NCBI RefSeq assembly: GCF_020497125.1
Contig: NC_059075.1
Coordinates: forward strand, 58,175,321-58,239,320
Source: Mauremys mutica
Lineage: Eukaryota; Chordata; Testudines; Geoemydidae
Direction of reading: 5' to 3'
DNA length: 64,000 nt
Under the pieces are notes generated by a model. The model was given only the letters and a program-made list of their open reading frames with translations. It was not told the DNA's origin and made no database searches. The position numbers and the translations under genes are program-made. Numbering within the stretch: position 1 is the first letter of the stretch; each line of letters begins with the position of its first letter. Shown here one piece after another: positions 11,501-23,500 of this stretch.

Positions 11501-14500
11501 ACAAAGAACTTCCACTTACAAGAAGTAACCTCCTTCTCTTTGAGTGATGGTCCCTATGTGTATTCCACATGCGGGTGACTTGTGAGCAATGATCATAGCT
11601 ACCATGTGATCTAGGGCATAGTGTGTTGTAGACGTGTATACAGACCACCACGTTGTGGCTTTGCCACGGAACGACAGCTAACGAAGCCAAGGAAGTGGCC
11701 TGTGCCCATATAGTATGAGCTGTAACATCTCCGGAGGGTCACTTTTGAAAGGGTTTAGTACTTTGTAGGTAGAACATCAGGGCCTGCCTGACATTGAGGG
11801 AGTGTAATCTCTTGTTTGTGGGGAGCCATGTGGTTTTGGGCAGAATACAGGGAAGTGGATAAACTGGTTGAGATGGAATTCTGACACAACCTTGGGGAGA
11901 AGTTTGGGGTGTAGTCAGAATGAAAGTTTGTCTTTGTGGAAGACCATTTAGGGAGGATCTGCCATCATGGCTGCTAGTTCATTGACCTTTCTGGCTCAAG
12001 TGATGGCAACCAACCAGGAATGCCACTTCCATGGAAAGGTGAGTCATGGTACAGGTTGCCCAAGGTTTGAAAGGTGGTCTTGTGAAAGCTGAGAGGACGA
12101 GGTTAAGGTTGCCAAATCCACACCTCAGTGGGACCAATGAAATTTTGAGCAGGCCTTTCATGAATCAAACCATCATAGGGTGTGTAAAGACGGAGTATCT
12201 GTCCACTGGGGGAAAAGGGAGAGGAAGGTGCTAGGTTCCTCCAGGTGTACATGGATCAACCTGAGAGCTAAGCCCAATGTTTCCAGGGCAAGGAGGTAAT
12301 CTAGAATGATCAGGATGGTCACCATTACTGGGGAATGGTGGTTATCAGTGGGCTAACTCCAGAAAGTGACACCACTTCGCCTGATATCACATTCTGGTGG
12401 ATAATTTTCTGCTCTGGCTAAGGATCTGCTGGATCCGGGCAGAATATGCACAGTCTATGTCAGATGCTCATCCAAACACCAGACTGTGAGATGATCTTTG
12501 AGCCTGCCCCGGTCTTGTGTGAGAAGATCCAGGAACAACCGGAGCGTGAATGATGGTTGGGTAGATCTTCAGGAAGTCTGTGAACCAGAACTGTAAGGGA
12601 CAGTAGAGTGTTATGGGGATGATGGTGGCTTTGTCCCGACACACCTTCCTGAGAACTTGAGGTAACAGGGGAAAAGGAGGGAAAGCATATGTGAGGTCGC
12701 CTGTCTCAAGGCAATGCTCTCTTTCTCCCACAGAGTCTCTTCCCATGGTGCCCCTGAAGCAATACTTAGGGAGCTTCAGATTCACATATGACACAAAGAG
12801 GTCCTAGGTGGAGAGGGTGGTCAGTGTAGTTCCCATTGTGGAGAGTCCTGCTCAGTGCTTCTGCCAGGGAATTCTGGGTACCTGGAAGATACACAGCCTG
12901 TATGGTCACCTGGTTTCTGATGCACCAATTCCACAGTCTGACCGATTCTGAGCAGAGGGAATGAGACTTGGCCTCCTCCTGCCCCCTGCTTGTTGATTCA
13001 GACCACGGTGGCAATGTTGTCTGAAAGGATTTGTATGTGGAGATCGCATATGAGGGAAAGGAAGGCTTTGCAGAAGAGATGGACTGCCCTTAGTAGCCTG
13101 GCTTCCCTCAGTGTCCACGTGACCTGCACCATGTGGTGGTCCAGTTGGGCACCCCATCCTGGAAGGGAGGCATCCGTCACGATGGTGGCCTTCGGAGTGG
13201 GAGGGTTGAAGGGGATCCCGATCATGACCTTGATGGATTGGACCATCAAACAAGAGAGGTCAGAACATCCAACGGAACAGTGACTCTGGAATCGATGTGG
13301 TCCCTGGTCACTTGTAGGTCAGGTGGAGCCAGGTCTGTAGACACCACAGGTGGAGTCTTGCGAGGGGCCTCACGTAGGTGCAGGCTGCCATGTGCCCCAA
13401 GAGAGAGGCATTAGCGGACTATTGTGTGGGGTTTGCTGCAAATGTAGGCAATCAGGGTGCTCATCCTTGTAAAGCAATTTGCCAGGACAAAGGCCCATGC
13501 AGCAACTAAGTCCAGTCTCCAATAAAATTTATTGTCTGCATGGGTGACAAAACGGACTTGTCTTCATTCACACAGATCCCTAGGGAAGCCAAGAGTCTTT
13601 GAAGAGATTGGCTCATGGAGAAAAATTGTTGTCACAAATGTCCCACTAGGAGCTAATCATCCAGGGAAGGGAACAGCACGTGACACTAGCATCTCATCTG
13701 AGCCGCTATGACCGCAAATACCTTCGTAAAGACCCATGGGTGCTGTCACTATTCCGAAGGGAAGGATGCAGAACTGACTGTGTTGATGTCCCACATGAAA
13801 CGAAGGAATTTCATGTCAGACAGAAGGATGTCTATATGAAAGTGTGCATCTCATGTAGAGAGCTGTGAACCAAGCTCCCTCCTGAAGGGAGAAGATTATT
13901 GAAGACAATGTAATCATGCGGAATTTCAGCTTTCTGATTAATGTATTTAGCTGATGAAGGTCCAGGATTGATCTCTGCCCTCTGCCTTTTTTTTTTTTTC
14001 AGGATGAAGAAATACAGTGCATAGAATCACCTTTCTTGGCATTAAGTGGGACAACTCTCTATCACACCCTGTTTCCTGCTGAAGAATCAATTAGTGGGAG
14101 TGATCCCTTGAAGGGATGGGTGGGAACAAAAGAAACTCTATGGAGCAGCTGTGATGGATGGGGGGGAAAAAAAAAAAGGGGCAAAAAGGGAAGATGGCTC
14201 CTGAAGATGACTGGCAATGAGGTGGTTAGTATCAGAGACTGAAGCCACGAATCTCTGCGCAGCACTAGTCCGGTGGCCAAGAAATGGGAAGCAGTGTTGG
14301 CTGGCATCCACTGCTGTCTGGAGGGTCACCTTTGCCACCTGTCTCCCCATATCCACTAGGGCCTGGAACTGGGCCTGGTCCCACACAGGGAACTTCTCCC
14401 TAAACTCTGCCAGCCTGCCATACGTGTTGAAGTTGTACTTAGCTAGCACAGCCTGGTAGTTCACTATGCGGAATTGCAGACCTGCCAATGAAAAGGCCTT

Positions 14501-17500
14501 CCTGCCCAGGAGGAATAAATCTTTTTGACCCTTTGTCCAGTGGAGCGTGCTGATGGGCTCATTCTGCAACCGTATGAACTAGTGAGTTAGGGGCTGGGTG
14601 TGTGAAGAGGAAGTCAGCTGCTTTAGCTGGCACAAAGTAGCATCCCCCGTTTCTTTTCGTGGTGGAGGCACATAATACTGGAGTGTGTCACACTGTCCGG
14701 GCCAGTTCCAGAATAGCCTCATTTATAGGGAGGACCACTCTGGAGAGTTCCTGTGGCTGGCGGATGTCCAGGAGATGATGTTGAGGGTCCTGGACTTCCT
14801 CCAGCAGAATCTGCAAGTTGGTAGCCACCCGCTGCAGGTGTTCATAATACTGCTGATCATCTGGTAGAGAGTGTGACAGAGGGATGACTGCCTCAACTAG
14901 TAACGAGGCGGCTCTGGTTGGAACCAGCGATACCGGTTCCACGTCTTCCTCCTCAAACTGACAGAGCCAGCTGATGTGTGTGACAGGAATGACAAGAAAC
15001 TTGAAATGTGCTGGGAATATGTAGTACAGGTCCCAGGGGCTCCCATAGGGCCAGAACAAGCCATTGGTCTGGGTGGGCCCATGGGGAAGTGATACCAGGC
15101 TTCCCTCGGGGGTCCTAGCCAGGTAGGTAGGAGTGCCTCAGATGCCTGTTCAGGCTCCTGTGAGGCAAAGGCAAAACTACCTGGGCTATGTCCTGGAATT
15201 CCTCAGAGTTGGATGACAGTTCCATTGGAAATGGCAAGATCGTTGGTACTGGAAGGTCCCAGTCTGATGAACATGGAAGGGGCCTTTCCTGCATCAGGAG
15301 CAGCCATTTGTCCTCTGGTGTGGAGATGTCCTGGAGAATGGATGGGCCTGAGAGGAGTGGGGACTGCAGGTATGGCAGGAACACTGCCTCTGGAGATAAG
15401 AACATCTCTGAGTCTGCGGAGTGCCCATGGAGACTCCGGAGGGAACCCGATTCCATAGTCAGGCCTGTTCTGTGCGTGTGGTGGCGAAGTGGCACTGATG
15501 GAGTATCCAGAGCTGCAATAATAGATGGGCATGCTAAGTGTCCTGGTACTGAGGCCACTGGTGGTACTGAGAGATCCTGCTTCTTCTTAGTCTTACCCTC
15601 CAGCCGGGTCGAGGGTGGTCTTTGGCTTTGGTTCTGCAGGGTCTGCTTGTGACATCTCACCTGACCTGTAACAGCTCAAGGAGGGAATGCGTCTCTTATG
15701 AGCTGTCTGCTGTGGTGATCTGCTGTTGTGCCCTTAAGAGTGTTTCTTGTCCTTGTGGTGGAACTTGTCCTTACTCATCAGTGTTGGTAGTTCTGCACCA
15801 TGGCTTGTGCTCAGTGGGGCACTGCTGGGCTGTGGAGGCTGCTGGTCTGGAGGGTCTCCTTGGCCAGGATCTGAGTGCATCTGTGGCCTCATTGCCTCTT
15901 CCAGCAGGAACTTGCCGAGACAGAGATCAAAAGCCTCAAGTTCTGTGCAGGAAGGACTTACAGATGTGTGCTTCTCCAGACAGTATAGGCACTGTTGATG
16001 CTCGTCACTGATGGAGAAAGAACAAAGACAGGAGACGTAGTTCTTGAAGCCTGGGATCCTAGGCATAGTCTCTGGGTGAGAAGGGGTTGAGTCCCCCGAC
16101 TGGGGAGGGGTTATATTAAACTATTCGCTATATTACAACCATAAATAACTATATTAAACTATCCTAAGTATAAAAACTATTTAAAACAGCGAAAGACAAC
16201 TCTCTTATCTGGATAAGAGCAAAAGGAGGAATACAGGTTTCGACTCAGGTCATGCAGCAGTAAAAGCGAACTGGAGTGATGTTGACTTGCACTGCTCCTT
16301 ATACTTTTGATCAGGAGCACGAGGAGATGTGCCGCACATGTGCGGGTCAATGGACACTGCTTGGAGAAAGCTTCCGGACACAGGCACATGGTGTTCACGC
16401 ATACCCATGTACGGAATACACATAGGGATCATCACTTGAAGAGGTGAAGTTTTTACTTTCAGGTTATCATATGTTGCCTGAAGCTTTTTCATTTTGGGAA
16501 AGCATGTATCTGAGCCCTTGTGATCATGGGACAAAACAGTCTAAATAAATTTAATGCAGCTTATGAATAACTACACAACTACAGTAATGAATGACAATAC
16601 ATGATATCATACTCACCCATCTTTTACTTTTTCCATGTGTGCAGACAGTTCTGACCACCATCTCTTAATGACAGCTAGGAGCCAGTTTAGACCAACTATC
16701 ACATATCTGTAACAACATATTTAGTTATTATGTACCTACCCCCCCCTTTGGTGCAGATGGATGCCATATCCACCAACTGAAAGGAAAGGTAAACAGACTC
16801 CCTTTTACTTGAGGGTTAACTAAAAGATTATATAGGATAATGCTCGAAGGTGGCACAACACAATTGGAAAATCATGAAGGAAAATAATTTCACATTTTAA
16901 TTCACTGATGTATTTTCTATTCTAAAATGATGAGGCAAGCTCACATAATAAAAGGATGTTAAGATGTTCTGCATCAGATTGTTCTGTCAGTGAGTCTCAT
17001 ACCTTGGAATCAAGACTTTGGTGCTGGGTCTACAAGATTTTAGTGTTTGTGAATAAATTTTGAAACAGGGACAAAGACAGCTTCCTCCTCTACAACTGTG
17101 GAGAACCCTTGGCTAAAACAAAAACAAATAAAAAACTGTATTTTTTGCACCACTTGGTGACTGGGCCTGGAGGAAATGCGGATAGGGATTTACACCAGAA
17201 GAGGAATCCCTGCAGAGAGCTTCCTGCATGGAAGCAGTGGGGAAGTGAACAGAAGGAGGGTCCACTACTATGCAGGGATACTTCTGTGGGGGAGCTGATG
17301 GGAAGAAAAAAGTGTTATCAGTGCCCATGAAGACTACTTTACTCACTTTGGATTGGAGTAGGAGTTCATGACCAAGAGCCTGGAGGGGAATGATTCTTTT
17401 GAACCATTCTGAGGGTTCTGATATAAAGAATTAAGATGGTGATTCATTTTGATACTTACTCTTCATATTTGCTTTTAAGCAGTGATTTTACTAAAGGAAA

Positions 17501-20500
17501 CAGATCTACACAGCAGCCAACTGAAATATATGGTTTTTCTTCCTGTAAACTAAAATAAAGTAGTGTTAAAGAAAATGAACTTGGATCAATTCATTTGAAC
17601 CCTGTTCAAACTCCCTCCTCCTGAAAGTTTTTTTTTTTTTTTTTTTTTACCTGCTGGTAAGTACAGGAAGGCAATCTACTACTACTCCAGGATCCTGTAT
17701 CCTAGAGATATTAAGGAAAAATAGGTTAGATTACTAGTTGATTATGTTACACTGTGTAATTCCACTAGGATTAATTTTTTAAAACATCAGGAATTGTAGC
17801 TAAATTACAAGTTGTTTCAAGTTAAGAAAGTTTACAGTGCTGCAGCAGCCTTGGGATGGCTACTGCATTGGAGAGGAATTTAAAAAAATAAACTTAAAAA
17901 ACAGAACACTCAGTTTACCTCACTAAATAGGCTATGAGTTCACTTATACTTCTTCTTCTCCAGAAGGTTAAAGCTACATTCAGTCTCAGGTTTCTACTAA
18001 AAAGAACTTGTGCCATAGTATCATGGTCCTGAGAAACCTGTATTTAAGAAACAAAAAGGTTTTCAAACTTAACTATTGGTTAGTTATTGCACAATGAATT
18101 CCTGCAATACAATAAAAGCTATTACACTGACAGTTTTTCTAAACAAATGGTGACAAATCTTATAAGGAATTTAAAATTTTTGTAATACAGGTAAATTAAA
18201 TAATCTTCAGATGCAGAGGCCCAAAACACTAAGCATTATTTTTTTAAAACCAACAGCTCAAAAGCGTCCCTTTAATAAAAAATATGCAACACAAATAGAT
18301 TTATTACTCTGGTCCATAATTTTAAAAAATGGGTGCCTAAAGTTAGGTATCTAAGTGACCTGACATTCAGAGGTGTCAAGCACCTGCAAATCTCCCAGAC
18401 TTCCATGGGAGCTGCTTGATGTCCAGCAATTTTGAAAAAAGTCATTGTACTTATTTAGGTGTCTAAACAAGGATTTAGGAACCTATTTAAGAACTCATTA
18501 CAGAAAATCTTGTCCCTGTACTGTAATTTAAGCGTATACATTATTTTATGTACCTAGTTACAATACATCTTTGACATTAACAAGAGAAAAAGACTTTGGA
18601 AGATATTTACTGCATTACATCACCCACATCTCTCAATACATGGTCACCGAGGAAGTAGTGCAGAGAATCTACACAAATATAAAAGGGCAGCATTCAAGTG
18701 ATTATAATTATGGTTTTCTTTCAGGTCACTCATGAAAATTTATTATGGCATACATGTTATCTGGCCTTCTGAGCCAATTACAAGAAGTAACACTGCATGC
18801 CTTCACAGGGCTTGGTCAAATACTCCTGTGAAGGATACTGTTTTCATCTGCTTCCCACCCACTCATTCCCTGGCAGAAATATACTTCCAAAACACTGTCT
18901 TTAACATTCACTTCTTTTATTGGTCCAAGAGTTAAGAATAATTACAGTCTCCTTAAAAACATCTGCAGCTAACTTAAAACCAAAATGAAAATAATGGACT
19001 GAGGTGATTAGCATCAACTGTATTCAAAGAAAAACTTTTGCAAAACTTGACTTACCTCTGAAAAAAATCCACTGTATTTTGATGAGGGACCTTGTGTTTG
19101 AGAGGAGCCAGAATCACTGGTATTTAATAAAAACATATGACTGTCGTGTAGTTTTGCCGGCAGATTACCTGCACAAGCCAGTTCATTTTCCTTATTTGCC
19201 ATGTCACGGCCCCTGACTTTAGGGAACTGTTTTTTTCTGTAACAAGGTTTTGAAGTATAACAGTGAACTTTTTTTTTACAATATACTACTTTGAAAAGAA
19301 AAGGGGAGCTCGTCACAGTTTGTCCAACTGTTGTTCTGCAATGAGAAAATATTCATGAGAAATCAAGTAAATATTGTGTATAATTCAGTCATTAAACACT
19401 AAGATATTTTAATGGATTTAAGCCTTAAACCTAGAGATTATTTTAATCAAATGATTTTATTTTCCAAAAACAGTAATTTGCTCTCTTTCTGAAGCTTTAA
19501 GACTTTAATTAGGTCATTAGCATAGTGACAACTTCTGTTAATATCCCTCCCTGTATTTATCTGAAGGCTCATCTCTATTCCAGGAATGAGAATAATTCAG
19601 GCAACAAAATTGAAGGGTTGATTTATGCCCTCAAAGCAGAGTTCCTATTTTGGAACTAATCTGATGGCTTTCCCTTTGGAGTGGCAGAAAGCTCCCAGGA
19701 AAGAACTTAAAATCCACCCCAACAATGGAGTTGTTGACCACTACTATTCCTATAAGCTTTTGAAGGACCTTATATAGATGTACAAGGATCCCAAATAATT
19801 TCTTGTTTTTATTAGTATTTTTAAAACATTAAAACACAAAGATCCAAGAGACAGTTCTAAAAAGTGATAGTTTTGCCCCCTTTTCCCCTCAGATTCTATC
19901 CCCCAGATTCTAAACAGTAGCTCTCCTACCTGTTTGTGTAAGAAGCCAACTGTTTTGGAGATTTCTTACCCTATGGAAAAAACAGTATTATAAAAAGGCT
20001 TAAAAAACAATTCCACGGTTTAACAGAATACCCCCAGTTTTATTGCTTTACTAATTTTTTCACCCCCCAACTGAGTACAGCAGTGGCCTTTGTTAACTTT
20101 TTTCCACTGGCTTGTATCTGTGAAAAATGCATAGGTTTGAAAAGGTGTAACTGTGGAGGGGCAGCTATCATATGAGCATCTTATTCAGAGATTGGATTGT
20201 GATGTCTTTGGTGAGTAGTAGAATTGTGACATCAGAGATAATTTCCCTTTTTACAAGTGTGGTGGTGGATTGTGATCAATATAAATTCTCTAAATTTGCT
20301 AGTGAGTCACCTATATCAAATTAATTTACGAGCCACAAACCTTTTCAATATATTGGTTGCCAGGATTGGGTAAGGATGGAGGCATCAAGACAACACATAC
20401 CAGTTTATAGCTAGTTGTACACAATATAATCTTGATTATTCCAGCTTCACGTACCAACATTCATACATTAAATAAGTATAGATAATCAAAGGATTTAGTG

Positions 20501-23500
20501 TTGAAGGATATTTGCAGTTCAAGATTTTGCTGTATAGATTAGACAATTTTTAGATTTTAAAAATTAGGCATATAAATGTTTAGAGATAACTAATCTTAAT
20601 TACAAAAACCTTTAAAATGAAAATCACATTCTTGACAATAATTTTCCTCATTTAAAAATTAAACTTGTGACCTCCCACTTTATTTTAGTATTTGGAATCT
20701 CAATCCTCTTTAAAAATCTCTACTGGCTAAAGGTTCCAGAGTGATAAAGATTAATATTTTCATATGAACAGGTATTGTGTTCATAAGACTTGCAAACTAT
20801 ATAAAGATTGTCCAATTGCTTTAATATTCTATTTAAACCTATTGCTCATGTTAAGTCTTCAGGAATGTTATGGATATATTCAATTTAAATTTAAAAAAAT
20901 TATGTTAACATCCACTTAGGGTTTGTCTACATGAACGATTAGTTTGCAGCAAGCTGGGGTGTCAATATACCATACACTAGCCTGCTATGGACGAACAGTC
21001 CCTGTGGATCCTGGTGACATGCATTACCAGTTTCAAGAGTGTGCTCTGAACTAGGACTGTTGATTAACTGCAGTTAACTTGTGCGAATAACTAAAAAAAA
21101 ATAGTTGCAATTAAAAAAAAGTAGTCAGTTTTAATGGCACTGTTAAACAACAGAATACCAATTGAAATGTATTAAATATTTTTGGATGTTTTTCAACATT
21201 TTCAAATATATTGATTTAAATTACAACACAGAATACGAAGTGTACAGTACTCACTTTATATTTTTTATTACAAATATTTGCACTATAAAATGATAAAACA
21301 GTATTTTTCAATTCACCTCATACAAGTACTATAGTGCAATATCTTTATCGCAAAAGTGTAACTTACAAATGTAGATTTTTTTGTTACATAACTGCACTTA
21401 AACAAAACAATGTAAAACTTCAGAGCCTACAAGTCCACTCAGTCCTACTTCTTATTCAGCCAATTGCTAAGACAAACAAGTTTGTTTACATTTATGGGAA
21501 ATACTGCTGCCCGCTTCTTATTTACAATGTCACCTGAAAGTGAGAACAGGTATTCACACAGCAGTTTTGTAGCCGGTATTTACGAGCCAAATATGCTAAA
21601 CATTCGTATGCCCCTTCATGCTTCCAGAGGACATACTTCCATGCTGATGACACTTGTTTAAAAAAAAAAAAAAAAAGTTACCCTTTCCATAACTGGTGTT
21701 CTTCGAGATGTGTTGCTCATGTCCATTCCATATTAGGTGTGTGTGCTCGCCACATGCACTGGTGCCGCAAGTTTTTCCCATAGCAGTATCTGTAGGTGAC
21801 TGGCTCTGGCGCCCTCTGCAGTGGCACCCTCATGGCACGGTATAAGGGGTGCTGCTGGCTCCCCCCATCCTCAGTTCCTTCTTGACAGAAACTCCGATAG
21901 CAGGGAAGGAGGTTCAAGGATGAGAGGGTGTGGAACAGCCATAAGCAACACATCTTGAAGAACATCAGTTACAGAAAAGGTAACTGTCTTTTCTTCTTCA
22001 AGTGCTTGCTTATGTCCATTCCATATTAGGTGAATCCCAAGCAGTACCCCTGGAGGCAGGTAGGACTTTATGGACATGTAGATTGCAAAACAGCTCTGCT
22101 GAACCCGTCGTCGTCTCTGGTCTGCTGAGTGATGGCATAATGTGCCATGAGCATGTGGACAGAGGACCATGTCACGGCTCTACAAATGTCCTGGATAGGG
22201 ATGTGTGCCAGGAAGGCGGCTGAGCTCTCTAGTCGAGTGGGCTCCGATAATCAGCAGTGGCGGGACCCCTACCAGATCGTAACAGGTCCGTATGCAAGAG
22301 GCGATCCAGTTGGAAATCCTCTGTGAGGACACCGGAAGGCCCTTCATCCTATCCGCTGTGGCAATGAAGAGCTGAGTCAATTTATGTAAAGGCTTGGTAT
22401 GCTCTAAGCAAAAAGCCAGGGCCCTTCAGACATTCAGGGCATGCAGCCACCTCTCCTCACTGGTCTTGTGTGGCTTAGGACAAAACACCGCAAGGAAGAT
22501 GTCCTGGTTCATATGGAAAGTAGATACCATCCTTCACAGGAAGGCCATGTGGGGCCTCAACTGGACCTTGTCCTTGTAGAAGACTGTGTATGGCGGTTCT
22601 GAGGTCAAGGCTTTAATCTCAGAGACTCGTCTTGCCGATGTCACTGCCACCAGGAAAGTGACCTTCCATGACAGGTGGGAAAGGGAGCAGGATCCCTGTG
22701 GCTCAAAGGGTGGGCCTGTGAGCCTGGAGAGGACCAAGATCAGATCGACACGAGGTTGGGGTGCAAGAGCCGACTGTGGTCCTGTGACAGCAGGTCCGGT
22801 CGCTTGGGTAGGGGCTTCTGCCAGGTTCATGAGTGCGCTGAACCAGTATTGGCAAGGCCAGGCCGGGGCGATCCTCCGCCTTGTTCTCATAGTAACATAC
22901 TTCCACTGGCCACTTTCCTCATCCAGCAGTCTACCCTCATAGTTCTATGGTCCAGCATGCATCTGCAAGTGTTGTGTTTTCCCTTCAGCCTCTTCTCTCC
23001 TTCCCTTCATCATCTGCTCTAATCCTTTTCATTTGCTCAGATCCCCTTAAAAACTCAACCATAGTTTCTAGCTGCATCTCCAACCCTTAGATATTCTCTT
23101 CCATTGCGTCTATCAGGTGGCACTTCATATGAATGAAGCACCTTTAGGTACTCTCTCCAGAATAATGTACATCCTGCAACTTCCATGTAGTCATCTTCAT
23201 AGTCTCTTCATTTCAGTATAGTTGATATTCCCCTTTTGTGTCCAGCCTGAAGAGCGTGGTGGAACATCTCTCAGTGTTTGGGTGAGATGATGTCAGGAAA
23301 CTGGTTGAGACTCAATCCAGATGAGGCTACAAAGGATTATGGTGGTTTGCAAAAAAACTGCCAGATGATGTCTAAGGTGATGCCCACTCTCCTAGTTGAA
23401 GGCTTATGTCTGTAATTTGTTAAAAAAGTTTTTGACACGGGGTCGGTTCAGATTCCCAGCTGCTTTTAGATTATCAAATTGCAGCAGTAATCAGAGGACT

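Larger units (their letters stand above)
11228..16448 (-). mobile_element. Nearly full-length DIRS-type retrotransposon, inactivated
   Basis: A 5.2-kb insertion in KATNBL1 intron 8, transcribed in the same direction as the gene. The ends are inverted copies of about 190 bp (left 11249-11440, right 16250-16448), which suits DIRS rather than LTR elements. From right to left on the minus strand come a Gag-like region, reverse transcriptase, RNase H, a linker region and a tyrosine recombinase, the DIRS order. Coding parts are broken by many stops and frameshifts. A palindrome next to the left repeat resembles the internal complementary region used in DIRS circle formation. No target-site duplication is expected for this class. 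Confidence 0.88.
16739..18330. other. KATNBL1 exons 5-8 region, introns without assigned repeats
   Basis: Apart from the exons listed separately, the introns hold only low-complexity runs. A 73-codon frame at 17109-17330 shows no domain. Confidence 0.5.

Noticed and set aside
15188..15652. 154-codon plus-strand frame
   Set aside because: Antisense to the DIRS Gag-like region; no domain.
11228..16448. First reading as an endogenous retrovirus or Gypsy element
   Set aside because: The ends are inverted rather than direct, there is no integrase or protease, and the recombinase region fits DIRS.
17539..17549. Exon 7 starting at GAAGAA (17542)
   Set aside because: It would put the transcript out of frame after exon 6; the acceptor seven bases upstream restores the frame and two expected residues.
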